Shown here in pieces: positions 26,201 to 34,590 of a stretch of 64,000 bases of DNA. How positions within the stretch are numbered: position 1 is the stretch's first letter; each line of letters starts with the position of its first letter. The notes beneath the pieces were generated by a model. The model worked only from the letters and a program-made list of their open reading frames with translations, had not been told where the DNA came from and made no database searches. A program made the position numbers and the translations under genes. The stretch is from assembly GCF_000372745.1 (NCBI RefSeq), contig NZ_KB889675.1, forward strand, positions 204,388-268,387. The letters run 5' to 3'. The stretch is from Embleya scabrispora DSM 41855 (GTDB taxonomy: Bacteria > Actinomycetota > Actinomycetes > Streptomycetales > Streptomycetaceae).

Positions 26201-28932
26201 TCGCGCGCGACGCGGGTGACCTCGTCGGCGAACGCGCGGAGCGTGTCCACCATCGTGTTGATCGTGCCCGCGAGACCGGCCATCTCGCCCTTGGCCTCGA
26301 CCGTGCTCTTCTGCGACAGGTCGCCGTCGGCCACCGCGGTGGCCACCTGGGCGATGTTGCGCACCTGGGACGTCAGGTTGTTGGCCATGACGTTGACGTT
26401 GTCGGTCAGGTCCTTCCAGATGCCGGACACCCCGCGCACCCGCGCCTGACCGCCGAGTCGGCCCTCGGTGCCCACCTCACGGGCCACCCGGGTCACCTCG
26501 TCGGCGAACGCGGAGAGCTGGTCGACCATCGTGTTGACGGTCTCCTTCAGCTCCAGGATCTCGCCCCGGGCATCCACGGTGATCTTCTTGGACAGGTCGC
26601 CGGTGGCCACCGCCGTGGTCACGTCGGCGATGCTGCGCACCTGGCCGGTCAGGTTGCCGGCCATCACGTTGACCGACTCGGTCAGGTCCTTCCAGGTGCC
26701 CGAGACGCCCTTGACGTCCGCTTGGCCGCCGAGTCGGCCCTCGGTGCCCACCTCACGGGCCACCCGGGTCACCTCGTCGGCGAAGCCGGAGAGCTGGTCG
26801 ACCATCGTGTTCACGGTGTTCTTGAGTTCGAGGATCTCGCCGCGCGCGTCGACGGTGATCTTCTGCGACAGGTCGCCGCGGGCCACCGCCGTGGTCACCT
26901 GGCCCAGGCTGCGCACCTGTTCGGTGAGGTTTCCGGCCATCGAGTTCACCGAGTAGGTGAGGTCGCGCCAGACGCCGGCCACGCCGAGCACCTGGGCCTG
27001 ACCGCCGAGTCGGCCCTCGGTGCCCACCTCGCGGGCCACCCGGGTCACCTCGTCGGCGAACGCGGAGAGCTGGTCGACCATCGTGTTGACGGTGTTCTTG
27101 ACCTCGAGGATCTCGCCGCGCGCATCGACGTCGATCTTCTTGGACAGGTCGCCGCGCGCGACCGCCGTGGTCACCTCGGCGATGTTGCGGACCTGGGCGG
27201 TCAGGTTGCCCGCCATGAAGTTCACCGAGTCGGTCAGGTCGAGCCAGACGCCGGCGACGCCCGGGACGACCCGGGCCTGACCGCCCAGGCGCCCCTCACC
27301 GCCGACCTCGCGGGCGACGCGGGTGACCTCCGAGGCGAACGCGGACAGCTGGTCCACCATCGTGTTGACGGTGTTCTTGAGCTCCAGCATCTCGCCGGAG
27401 ACGTCCACGGTGATCTTCTGCGACAGGTCGCCCCGGGCGACCGCGGTGGAGACCTGGGCGATGTTGCGCACCTGGCCGGTCAGGTTGCCGGCCATCACGT
27501 TGACCGAGTCGGTCAGGTCCTTCCAGGTGCCGGCCACACCCGATACCTGCGCCTGGCCGCCGAGGATGCCCTCGCTGCCCACCTCACGGGCCACCCGGGT
27601 CACCTCCGAGGCGAACGCGCTCAGCTGGCCGACCATGGTGTTGACGGTGTTCTTGAGCTCCAGCATCTCGCCGGAGACGTCCACGGTGATCTTCTGCGAC
27701 AGGTCGCCCTGGGCCACCGCGGTGGTCACCCCGGCGATGTCGCGCACCTGCGCGGTGAGGTTGAAGAAGGCGGTGTTGACCGAGTCGGTCAGGTCCTTCC
27801 AGATGCCCGCGCCGCCGGGTACCTGGGCCTGACCGCCGAGCCGGCCCTCGAAGCCGACCTCGCGGGCGACCCGGGTCACCTCGGAGGCGAACGTGCGCAG
27901 CGTGCCGGTCATCGCGTTGATCGTCTCGGCGAGCTGGGCCATCTCGCCGCGCGCGGACACGGTGATGGTCTGCGACAGGTCGCCGTAGGCGACCGCCTTG
28001 GTCACCTGCGCGATGTCGCGCACCTGGGCGGTCAGGTTGCCCGCCATGATGTTGACCGAGTCGGTGAGGTCCTTCCAGGTGCCCGAGACGCCCTCGACCC
28101 GGGCCTGCCCGCCGAGGCGGCCCTCGGTGCCCACCTCCCGGGCCACCCTGGTGACCTCCTGGGCGAAGCCGGAGAGCTGGTCGACCATCGTGTTGACGGT
28201 CTCCTTCAGCTCCAGCATCTCGCCGGCCACCTCGACGGTGACCGTGCGGGACAGGTCGCCCTTGGCCACCGCGGTGGTCACCAGCGCGATGTCGCGCACC
28301 TGGAGGGTCAACCGGCTGGCCATCGTGTTGACCGAGTCGGTGAGGTCCTTCCAACTGCCGGACACCCCGCGCACCCGGGCCTGACCGCCCAGCTTGCCCT
28401 CGGTGCCCACCTCCCGGGCCACCCGGGTGACCTCGTCGGCGAAGGCGCTGAGCTGGTCCACCAGACCGTTGGCGGTACGCCCCATCCGCAGGAACTCACC
28501 GCGCAGCGGCTGCTCGGCGATCCGCAGGTCCATCCGCTGGGACAGATCGCCCTCGGCGACCGCGGCCAGCACCCGGCCGACTTCCACGGTCGGCCGGACC
28601 AGGTCCTCCACGAGCGCGTTGGCCGCGTCGATGCTGGTCGCCCAAGCGCCCTCGCCCGGTCCGGGATCCAGCCGCTCGGTGAGTTTGCCCTCACGCCCGA
28701 CGACCCGGCGGACTCGGGCCAACTCGCCGGAGAGGTGCTGGTTGCGCTCGACCATGTCGTTGAACACAACGGCGATCTCGGACATGATCCCGTCGCCGGA
28801 GACCGTAAGGCGCTTGCGGAAGTTGCCGTCACGGACGCCGGTCAGCGCGGCCAGCAGCCGACGCAGATCCTGCTCGTCGTGCCGGCTCCGGGCGGCCGTC
28901 GTCCGTGCCTGCCCTGGGGAAGCCTTCGCCAT
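23242..28932 (-). CDS. osaA: Poly-HAMP hybrid sensor histidine kinase OsaA
   Basis: 1896 residues and no membrane segment. Residues 30-1060 hold about twelve HAMP-like modules; ten are near copies with [10 protein letters not shown] recurring every 92 residues (residues 167-996). A GAF domain (about 1090-1240) and a coiled coil follow. The HisKA box [10 protein letters not shown] has His1343, and the ATPase domain has NAVKFTD, DTGIGI and [10 protein letters not shown]. Two receivers end the protein: the first (about 1625-1765) is degenerate, the second is complete with IVDDD, Asp1827 and AKPVD. In S. coelicolor OsaA works with OsaB in osmoadaptation. The start used gives MAKASPGQ; a longer in-frame start at 29007 is less likely. 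Confidence 0.92.
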   Translation of the reverse strand: MAKASPGQARTTAARSRHDEQDLRRLLAALTGVRDGNFRKRLTVSGDGIMSEIAVVFNDMVERNQHLSGELARVRRVVGREGKLTERLDPGPGEGAWATSIDAANALVEDLVRPTVEVGRVLAAVAEGDLSQRMDLRIAEQPLRGEFLRMGRTANGLVDQLSAFADEVTRVAREVGTEGKLGGQARVRGVSGSWKDLTDSVNTMASRLTLQVRDIALVTTAVAKGDLSRTVTVEVAGEMLELKETVNTMVDQLSGFAQEVTRVAREVGTEGRLGGQARVEGVSGTWKDLTDSVNIMAGNLTAQVRDIAQVTKAVAYGDLSQTITVSARGEMAQLAETINAMTGTLRTFASEVTRVAREVGFEGRLGGQAQVPGGAGIWKDLTDSVNTAFFNLTAQVRDIAGVTTAVAQGDLSQKITVDVSGEMLELKNTVNTMVGQLSAFASEVTRVAREVGSEGILGGQAQVSGVAGTWKDLTDSVNVMAGNLTGQVRNIAQVSTAVARGDLSQKITVDVSGEMLELKNTVNTMVDQLSAFASEVTRVAREVGGEGRLGGQARVVPGVAGVWLDLTDSVNFMAGNLTAQVRNIAEVTTAVARGDLSKKIDVDARGEILEVKNTVNTMVDQLSAFADEVTRVAREVGTEGRLGGQAQVLGVAGVWRDLTYSVNSMAGNLTEQVRSLGQVTTAVARGDLSQKITVDARGEILELKNTVNTMVDQLSGFADEVTRVAREVGTEGRLGGQADVKGVSGTWKDLTESVNVMAGNLTGQVRSIADVTTAVATGDLSKKITVDARGEILELKETVNTMVDQLSAFADEVTRVAREVGTEGRLGGQARVRGVSGIWKDLTDNVNVMANNLTSQVRNIAQVATAVADGDLSQKSTVEAKGEMAGLAGTINTMVDTLRAFADEVTRVAREVGTEGILGGQAHVPGVSGTWKDLTDNVNSMADNLTGQVRNIAKVTTAIAGGDLSQKIDVDARGEMLELKTTINTMVDQLSAFAGEVTRVAREVGTEGMLGGQAEVEGVSGTWKQLTENVNELAGNLTRQVRAIAEVATAVTRGDLSLQIAVDASGELDELKDNINQMIYNLRETTRANREQDWLKTNLARISGLMQGRRDLMAVAALIMSELTPVVDAQHGAFFLAELTQEDVVELRLIASYGYQDGGGVPTRFRLGQSLVGQAALEKRSILILDAPPGYIKIASGLGEAAPANVIVLPVLFEDQLLGVLELASFRPFTKVHRNFLEQLNEQIGVTVNTIMANSRTEMLLAESQRLTEELQERSEELQRQQGELRHSNAELEDKAALLARQNRDIEIKNREIEQARQALEERAEQLALSSKYKSEFLANMSHELRTPLNSLLILAKLLADNVEGNLTRKQVEFAETIHGAGSDLLQLINDILDLSKVQAGKMDVRPARIALAQLMDYVEATIRPLTSEKNLDFTVHVSPAVPGILFTDEQRLQQVLRNLLSNAVKFTDSGSVEVLITLTDDIPLTNTELDNAEHAVAFSVIDTGIGIAVDKLKVIFEAFQQADGTTSRRYGGTGLGLSISREIAWLLGGEIHAESVPGRGSTFTLYLPLDSVLVPGDEAGHDRQNELAATPYRNALPAAAPSTPLLSDAPDLLSDGEPAADDTGERVPRRVLVVETPQSDGAPLATALAAMNGAIELTTATDEGEAVRLLAEAPPACLVVDLRLADEGAWQVLDAVASREELQNLSVVVHVPHRPTRSESGRLRGYRRRIVLLQRVSTPDALTRAVAGATGPGRGEHAVPVKPVVEPFEGTFDGERVLIVDDDVRNVFALTSVLEQYGLSVLYAENGREGIEVLQGHDDIAIVLMDVMMPEMDGYATTSAIRRMPQYAGLPIIALTAKAMKGDQEKSIDSGASDYVAKPVDTRHLLGLIRTWLDH
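25690..28440 (-). repeat. Ten tandem ~276-bp repeats inside osaA
   Basis: The encoded unit is 92 residues: [10 protein letters not shown], then [52 protein letters not shown]. From the first copy (28405-28434) to the tenth (ending 25947) nine intervals cover 829 codons: eight of 92 and one of 93, the extra residue lying in RVVPGVAG. Copies are also close at the DNA level, so the array is prone to recombination and to short-read assembly collapse. Confidence 0.9.
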
Positions 28933-29232
28933 CTCGCATTTCCTCCGCCGGACCGATTCGCCGCGACCGCTCGTGCACCCGGCCGCTTGCCGTCGACAGT
29001 CTTTCACTCACAGGGTTGAGAGCAGAGGCGGTCCGGGAGGATGGTGCTTGTCATTCGGAAAGTGTGGGCTCGAAAGGCCCACTCGGTCGGATCTTCTGTC
29101 GGAATCGTGACGGATCCGTCACTGTTTGGAAGGGGTCCGCCCGAACGTCCGAAACCGATAGGGTGCGAATCTGCCGGACTGTGGAGCCGGATTCGTCACC
29201 GCAGCCGCCGTTCGTCGCAGATGCGGGAGTGT
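28933..29232. promoter_or_regulatory. Divergent osaA/osaC control region
   Basis: Exactly 300 bases separate the two starts. It contains a hairpin GTGGGC/GCCCAC (29064-29082), a perfect 16-bp palindrome (29107-29122) and a TAGGGT (29159-29164) that could be the osaC -10. I did not find a convincing SigB-type GTTT/GGGTA pair. Confidence 0.45.
29107..29122. promoter_or_regulatory. Perfect 16-bp palindrome between osaA and osaC
   Basis: GTGACGGATCCGTCAC is fully self-complementary, 111-126 bases upstream of osaC and 175-190 upstream of osaA. Its placement in a divergent promoter suggests an operator for a dimeric regulator. Confidence 0.5.
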
Positions 29233-31773
29233 ATGGATCAGGGAACGAGCATGCTCATCACTGCCCGGATGAGTGCTGCCTTCGCACCCGAGGGCAGATC
29301 GGTGGCGGCCGCGCGCTCGTTCGTCCGCAAGACGCTCAGCGACTGGGACGCCGGCGACATCGTGGACGACGCCGTGCTGCTGACCAGTGAGTTGGTCACC
29401 AATGCGATCGTGCACGCGGGCACCTCGGCCGAGGTCTCCTGCGTGCGCTACGACGGCGGCGTGCAGATCGAGGTCACCGACCACTACCCCAGCCGCGAGC
29501 TGCCCGAGCCCGTGACCGGGTTCGACGACGGCGACGAGAGCGGGCGTGGCCTGTTCCTGTCCGCGTCGCTGGCCTGCGCGTGGGGTGTGGAGTACGCCAA
29601 GAACGTCAAGCGCGTGTGGTTCCGGCTGGAGCTGCCCGACCCGGTCTCGGCGACCAGTTCGGCGGGACCGCTGCTGCCCGCCAACGCGCTGCCCGACGCC
29701 TCGGTGCCGATCGGCGTCGCCGTGCTGCATGCGGACGCCTCGCGCAAGGTGACGCACTGGAGCCCCGAGGCGGCCCGGCTGTTCGGCCTGAGCGACCACG
29801 AGGCGGTCGGCATGTCGCTGAACGACCTGGTCGCGTGGCCGCACACGCCGGGCACCGAGCTGACCCTCGACGAGATGCTGGAGCTGTCCCGCTGGCAGGG
29901 CGGCTACGACATCCGCGCCGCCGACGGCATCGCCTCCCGGGTCTTCGCCTCGCACGTGCGGCTGCGCGATGCCGGCGGTGATCCGGCCCTGGTCGCGCTG
30001 CTGGTGCCCGCGCAGGCCCGCGCCGTGCTGGAGAACCGGGACGCGCCCCGCGCCAGGGCGGGCACCGCGGTGCCCGCGGACAGCGAATGGGACGGCATCG
30101 ACGGGCTGAGCCGGCTGGGCCTGGAGGACCTGTTGCAGCGCGCGGTCGAACGTGCCCGCGACCTGCTCGACGCGGACGCCGCGTTCGTCCTGCTGGCCAC
30201 CGACGACGAGAGCGAGATGGAGGTGCGCGCCACCACCGGTCTGGCCGGCGCCGCGCACCGCCTATCCCGAGTGCCGGTGGAGAACTCGGTGGGCCGTTAC
30301 GGCTCGGCCCGGATGCCCGCGGTACACGAGGACCTGGAGGCCGGCCCCGCGGCGGTGCCGATCCTGCGGGACACCCGGATGCGCTCGGCGGTGACCGTCC
30401 CGCTGAAGGTCGAGGGGCGGCTGACCGGCACGCTCGGCGTCGCCTCCGAATCCGCCGCGCGCTTCGACAACGACGACGCGGCCCGGCTCCAGCGCGCCGC
30501 CGACCGGGTCTCGTTGACCGTGGAGAGCGCGCGCCTGTCCGAGTTGGAACGGGTCCGTCGGGGCTCACTGTCCTTCCTCGCCGAGGCGTCCGACCTGCTC
30601 GCGGGCACCCTCGACCCGGAAATGACGCTGGCGATGATCGCCCAGATCGTGGTGCCCCGGCTCGGCACCTGGTGCGCGGTGCACACCGGGGAGTCGCACG
30701 CGCCGGTGCTGAGCGTGGTGTGGCACGCCGACGAGATGCGAATCGACGACCTGCGCGCGTTGCTGGACCGGGCCGAGCCGCCGCGTGCCCAGCCCACCCC
30801 CGGCGCGCGTCGCTGGCTGGGCCTGCGCCACCTGGACCCGGAGGTCGTCCGCGAACACGCCGACCTGGTCACCGGCGAGGCGGTCACGCTGCCGCTGGTC
30901 GCCCGGGGCCGCGGCATCGGCATGCTGACCTTCGGCATCCTGGCCGGCGACCGCTTCCGCCGGGACACCCTGGAACTGGCCGAGGACCTGTCCCGCCGCG
31001 CCGCGCTGGCGATGGACAACGCCCGGCTGTACTCCGAGCGCAACTCGACCAGCCAGGCCCTCCAGCGCAGCCTGCTGCCGCCCGAGTTGCCCAAGGTTCC
31101 GGGCGTCGACGTCGAGGTGGTCTACCAGGCGTCCGGCGAGGGCAACGAGGTCGGCGGCGACTTCTACGACCTGTTCACCATCGGCGACGACAAGTGGGGC
31201 TTCGCGATCGGTGACGTGTGCGGCACCGGCCCCGAGGCCGCCGCGGTCACCGGACTGGCCCGGCAGGCCCTGCGGCTGTTGACCCGCGAGGGACTGTCGG
31301 TGCCTGCCGTCCTGCAACGGCTGAACACCGCCATCCTGGAGGAGGGGCCGCGCAGCCGGTTCCTCACCCTGTTGCACGGCCACATCACCCATCGCGAAGG
31401 CGGCGGCGTACGACTCAGCCTGGTCTCCGCCGGGCACCCGCTCCCGCTGCGGCTGCGTCCCGACGGCACGGTCACCTCGGTGGCCACACCGCAGCCGCTG
31501 CTGGGCGTACTGGACGAGGTCGACCTGGTCTTGGAGACGGTGGACCTGGACCCGGGCGACGTCCTGGTCTGCGTCACCGACGGGGTCACCGAACGCCGCG
31601 AGGGCACCCGCATGCTCGGCGACGACGGACTGGCCGAGGTGCTCTCCGGCTGCACGGGACTGACCGCAGGCGCCGTCGCGACCCGGATCCACCGCGCGGT
31701 CGAACAGTTCGCCGAGGAGCAGGCCCGAGACGACATGGCAATCCTGGTCATGCGCGTCTCCAACGAGGACTGA
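29233..31773 (+). CDS. osaC: OsaC: RsbW-like kinase, PAS, GAF and PP2C phosphatase multidomain regulator
   Basis: 846 residues. The N-terminal HATPase/RsbW-type anti-sigma kinase has LLTSELVTNAIVHAG and DESGRGLFLSASLA (about 10-135). A PAS domain (about 155-270), one or two GAF domains (about 300-620) and a C-terminal SpoIIE/PP2C phosphatase follow, with EVGGDFYDLF, GDVCGTGPEAA, VTDGVTERREG and DDMAILVMRV. In S. coelicolor OsaC binds SigB and returns its activity to basal level after osmotic stress. ATG 29233 gives MDQGTSML; ATG 29251 has better ribosome-site spacing (AGGGA). Divergent from osaA; a terminator follows the stop. Confidence 0.9.
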   Translation: MDQGTSMLITARMSAAFAPEGRSVAAARSFVRKTLSDWDAGDIVDDAVLLTSELVTNAIVHAGTSAEVSCVRYDGGVQIEVTDHYPSRELPEPVTGFDDGDESGRGLFLSASLACAWGVEYAKNVKRVWFRLELPDPVSATSSAGPLLPANALPDASVPIGVAVLHADASRKVTHWSPEAARLFGLSDHEAVGMSLNDLVAWPHTPGTELTLDEMLELSRWQGGYDIRAADGIASRVFASHVRLRDAGGDPALVALLVPAQARAVLENRDAPRARAGTAVPADSEWDGIDGLSRLGLEDLLQRAVERARDLLDADAAFVLLATDDESEMEVRATTGLAGAAHRLSRVPVENSVGRYGSARMPAVHEDLEAGPAAVPILRDTRMRSAVTVPLKVEGRLTGTLGVASESAARFDNDDAARLQRAADRVSLTVESARLSELERVRRGSLSFLAEASDLLAGTLDPEMTLAMIAQIVVPRLGTWCAVHTGESHAPVLSVVWHADEMRIDDLRALLDRAEPPRAQPTPGARRWLGLRHLDPEVVREHADLVTGEAVTLPLVARGRGIGMLTFGILAGDRFRRDTLELAEDLSRRAALAMDNARLYSERNSTSQALQRSLLPPELPKVPGVDVEVVYQASGEGNEVGGDFYDLFTIGDDKWGFAIGDVCGTGPEAAAVTGLARQALRLLTREGLSVPAVLQRLNTAILEEGPRSRFLTLLHGHITHREGGGVRLSLVSAGHPLPLRLRPDGTVTSVATPQPLLGVLDEVDLVLETVDLDPGDVLVCVTDGVTERREGTRMLGDDGLAEVLSGCTGLTAGAVATRIHRAVEQFAEEQARDDMAILVMRVSNED

Positions 31774-31789
31774 CCGGAAGCAATCCAAC

Positions 31790-31818
31790 GAGCCGGCCGC
31801 TTCGAAACCGGGCGGCTC
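31790..31818 (+). terminator. Likely terminator after osaC
   Basis: GAGCCG (31790-31795) pairs with CGGCTC (31813-31818), with further inner CCG/CGG pairing, 16 bases after the osaC stop. The stretch up to 32010 holds more GC-rich imperfect repeats (GCTCGGGACCGAGC) and no gene. Confidence 0.5.
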
Positions 31819-32010
31819 GGGACCGAGCGGGTCGGGCACAGACGACCCGAGACCGAGCAGCTCGGGAGCCGCGTGGCTCCGGCTCCGGAAATCCGCGAGG
31901 CGGCGGCCCACCGGCCCGAGTCCTCGGCGGCAGGAGGGCCGGTTCATCCGGCCTCGGGCGCCGGTGCCACCCGGCTCGTCCCGGGCCGGTGCGTCGTCGG
32001 TGCCTCGGGC

Positions 32011-32532
32011 TCAGCCGGCGGGCGCCTTCGGGCCCACCGTCGACCAGCGCCGTTCGTCCTCCTGCCAGACCTCGGTCGGGCGCAGGCCCGCGGCCTTCGC
32101 GACGCCTGCGGAGGCGAGGTTGTCCGGGTGGATGTGCGCACGGACCTCCTCGACGCCGTGCGCGCGCAGCCACGCCACCCATGCGATCGCCGCTTCCTTG
32201 GCGATCCCCAGGCCCTGCCACGCACGGCCGACGACCCAGGCCACCTCGGCGACCGAGCCGGGACCGACCGTGGCCTGCACCGTGCCCACCAACCGCTCCT
32301 GCGCGCGCAGTCGGATCACCCGGTTCAACCAGGTCACCTTCGGATCCGGCGACCCCTTCGCCCAGCGCGTGTAGCGGGCCCGCAGCGCCGCCAGGTCCTC
32401 CGGCTCACCGCCGATGAAGGCGTGCAGCGCCCGATCACCCAGCACCTCGACCATCTCCTCGGCGTGGTCGATTCCGACCGGGATCAATTCGAGGCGATCG
32501 GTGCGCACCCATGCCGTCTCATTCACGTTCAT
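32011..32532 (-). CDS. GNAT family N-acetyltransferase (RimJ/RimL type)
   Basis: 173 residues. The pattern TDRLELIPV at the N-terminus, LVGTVQATVGPGS-AEVAWVVG in the central strands, the acetyl-CoA loop GRAWQGLGIAKEAA, and VRAHIHPDNLASAGVAKAAGL match the RimJ/RimL subgroup that acetylates protein N-termini or small amines. The substrate is unknown. There is no strong ribosome site; the ATG giving MNVNETAW lies 18 bases after the stop of the upstream AbiEi-like gene, so the two are probably cotranscribed. Confidence 0.85.
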   Translation of the reverse strand: MNVNETAWVRTDRLELIPVGIDHAEEMVEVLGDRALHAFIGGEPEDLAALRARYTRWAKGSPDPKVTWLNRVIRLRAQERLVGTVQATVGPGSVAEVAWVVGRAWQGLGIAKEAAIAWVAWLRAHGVEEVRAHIHPDNLASAGVAKAAGLRPTEVWQEDERRWSTVGPKAPAG

Positions 32533-32550
32533 CGCGGCAGCATGCCGGCG

Positions 32551-33471
32551 TCACGCGGCGATGTCGCCGACATACCGCCGCTCGCGCAGCCGCAGCTCGG
32601 ACCCGATCCGGGCGACCGTGGCCGGTGCGTCCTCGCGCACCTGGGCCGCCGGGCAGTCCAGCACCCACCAGCCCTGCCCGCCGATGCTCCGCGACCGCGA
32701 CCGAACCCATTGCCGGTCCGCCGTCAGCTCCACCCCGACCCGCAACCGCGGCCAGGCCAACGCGAAGCGTTGCAGGATCCGGCCGAACGCCGAGCGAATC
32801 TCCCACCCGACGTCGGCCGCCGGCAGCCCGGCGTCGAGCAGCGCCAGCCGCAGTCGGGTCTCGTCCTCGTTCGCACTGCGCCCGTCGGCGAGCCGCACCG
32901 CCTCGGCGAGTCGGTGCCGACCCGGATGACCGGCATAGCGCTGCGCCAACCCGGCCCACTCCCCGGCCGGAACCAGGCCGGCCCGCAGGAAGCCGTCCAG
33001 CACCACCACACCGGTGTCCCGGTCCGAGGTCCGCACCAGGTCGGCCGCCGTCCGGATCGGCGAGGTGACCGGGATCCCGCCCGGCCACACCACCTCCCCG
33101 GCCGCGAGCGCCATGACCCGGGCCCGGCAGTCGTGCCGGCGGGGCAACACCGCCCCCACCGGCACGACCACCTCGACCGGTGCCGTGCGCCGAGCCCCGT
33201 CCCGGGGATCCGCCGGCACGCGCACGCCGTGCAACCTCGCCGCGGTGCGCCCACAGACCACGGCCCCGCGGGGCAGCACCATGACCGCGGCCCGGGCCCG
33301 CACCGCCGGCGTGTCCACGATGTGCGCGCCGACATAGACCCCGTGTATGACCCGACGCACGTCGCCGTCCCGCACCAGGCGTCGGACGACCGACCGGCCG
33401 ACCCCGTGACGGGCGGCGACGGCGAGGGTGAAGGGTCGGGACAGCAGAGCGGAAAGGTCGGTCGGCGTCAT
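32551..33471 (-). CDS. AbiEi-antitoxin-like wHTH protein with degenerate nuclease-like C-terminus
   Basis: 306 residues. The N-terminal 50 residues (FTLAVAARHGVGRSVVRRLVRDGDVRRVIHGVYV) form the winged helix of the AbiEi family of type IV antitoxins. The middle resembles the proteins annotated in actinobacteria as AbiEi-domain, with VPADP and RTAADLVR. The C-terminus (RVGVELTADRQW...GGQGWWVLDC...APATVARIG) follows the layout of a DUF559/Vsr-type restriction-endonuclease fold but lacks most of its acidic metal ligands. No toxin gene is adjacent. Such solitary genes are common in Streptomyces, and their role is unknown. Confidence 0.6.
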   Translation of the reverse strand: MTPTDLSALLSRPFTLAVAARHGVGRSVVRRLVRDGDVRRVIHGVYVGAHIVDTPAVRARAAVMVLPRGAVVCGRTAARLHGVRVPADPRDGARRTAPVEVVVPVGAVLPRRHDCRARVMALAAGEVVWPGGIPVTSPIRTAADLVRTSDRDTGVVVLDGFLRAGLVPAGEWAGLAQRYAGHPGRHRLAEAVRLADGRSANEDETRLRLALLDAGLPAADVGWEIRSAFGRILQRFALAWPRLRVGVELTADRQWVRSRSRSIGGQGWWVLDCPAAQVREDAPATVARIGSELRLRERRYVGDIAA

Positions 33472-33649
33472 GCGGGTCAGTGTGCGCGCGTCCCCTCCGC
33501 GCGTGCCGCCCGTCGTCCACAGCCCCCGGGATGGGTGTGACCATCACACCCGGCCTGTGTACACCGCGTGGCCCGAACCGCCCCCTCGGTCCGGTCCCCG
33601 GCCGACCCGCCGACGCCCTTCGCCCCACCGCCCGACCCCACCGCTGTGC

Positions 33650-34210
33650 TCAGCCGGGGTCGACCGCCTGCTCCGCCTTCTTCGCACATCCCTTCTTCGC
33701 GCGGTAGAGCACCTTCCAGGTGGCCGCGTCCGTGACCCCCGACGGTTCCAGGCCGTTGCACTTTTGCACCCACCGGACCCCGTCCGCGGTGGCCGCGTCG
33801 AACACGCCGTTCTCCGCCGGCTTCCCGGGGGCACCGGACCTCGTGCCGACCAGGCACTGCACCTGGGCGACCGCGTCGTCCCGATCCCCCTCACGCAGCT
33901 CCGGCCGGTTGTCCTTGGCCACGTGATCGCAGCGCGAGGCGGCCGCCGCCGGCGACCCGGGGGCCATCATCCCCGTGCCCAGACCCAGCGCCGCACACGA
34001 GGTCAGCGCGATCGCCGCGACCCGCCCCCGGCGCCGCTGCCGCTGCCCGGGCCGGGCCGCAGGCGGCCGAGGCGCCGGAGTCGGCGGGGCCGGCGGCGGC
34101 GCCCCCCGCCGCGGGCCACCACAGCTCCGGTCCCGCCGTACCGCATCCGATCCCGCATCCGATCCCGCGTTCGAGCCCACCTTCGAGCCCGCGTTCGTTT
34201 CCGCGTGCAT
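33650..34210 (-). CDS. Secreted or membrane-anchored peptidoglycan-binding domain protein
   Basis: 186 residues. The N-terminal 75 residues are cytoplasmic-looking (Gly/Ser/Asp repeats, then Pro/Arg), a hydrophobic segment VAAIALTSCAALGLGTGMMA and an APGSPAAAAS stretch suggest a signal peptide or anchor, and the remainder is a PG_binding_1 fold: LREGDRDDAVAQVQCLVG, NGVFDAATADGVRWVQKCNGL, GVTDAATWKVLY. It should bind cell-wall peptidoglycan. Three cysteines lie in the exported part. AGGAG precedes the ATG by five bases. Confidence 0.72.
   Translation of the reverse strand: MHAETNAGSKVGSNAGSDAGSDAVRRDRSCGGPRRGAPPPAPPTPAPRPPAARPGQRQRRRGRVAAIALTSCAALGLGTGMMAPGSPAAAASRCDHVAKDNRPELREGDRDDAVAQVQCLVGTRSGAPGKPAENGVFDAATADGVRWVQKCNGLEPSGVTDAATWKVLYRAKKGCAKKAEQAVDPG
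34141..34196. repeat. 12-bp imperfect tandem repeat in the 5' end of the peptidoglycan-binding gene
   Basis: Four to five degenerate units of the type CCGATCCCGCAT / TCGAGCCCGCGT, encoding the GSNAG-SDAG-SDA series near the N-terminus. The period is a multiple of three, so the frame is kept. It looks like expanded linker DNA. Confidence 0.7.
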
Positions 34211-34537
34211 CTCTGCTCCTGACTGCCGATCCTGTCGACCGTGTCGACCTGTCCAGCGCCCGAAGGGCCGAGCGCCCTCCGAACAGGACCGACGTTAGGA
34301 GCCGGCGACCGAGCCACCGAGAGGTACGAAAACCTGACTTGCACACCATGAAATCGCCCGGAATCTCCCCGATTTCCGGTCTCCGCTCACCCGTCCCGCA
34401 CTCGAATCGCGGCCCGATACCCGACCATTACGCACCGATTCGGGCGCTCTCCACCGAAGTTCGCGCTCCACACCCATTCGCGCCACCTCGCACATTCGGT
34501 CGAGAACACGCCGCCGCCCCCGACCACAAACGCCACA

Positions 34538-34568
34538 GGGCCCGCTACGCAGAATGCGTAGCGGGCCC
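34538..34568 (-). terminator. Strong intrinsic terminator after rnj
   Basis: GGGCCCGCTACGCA and TGCGTAGCGGGCCC pair perfectly (14 bp) around GAA, 23 bases after the rnj stop on the minus strand. The rest of the gap from 34211 to 34537 has no gene that I can see; it is less GC-rich than average and must carry the promoter of the peptidoglycan-binding gene. Confidence 0.85.
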
Positions 34569-34590
34569 CGAGCATGTCGTCGACGAGGTA

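Noticed and set aside
25690-28440. Tandem repeats considered as a CRISPR or mobile array
   Set aside because: The repeats are in frame, 276 bases long without spacers, and encode HAMP modules.
25540-29019. 1159-codon open frame on the plus strand
   Set aside because: It is antisense to the repeats of osaA; the periodic His/Val/Gly-rich translation mirrors the HAMP repeat DNA and has no family features.
29121-29164. SigB-type promoter (GTTT...GGGTGC) upstream of osaC
   Set aside because: The spacing between the two elements is about 33 bases, far above the 14-16 required.
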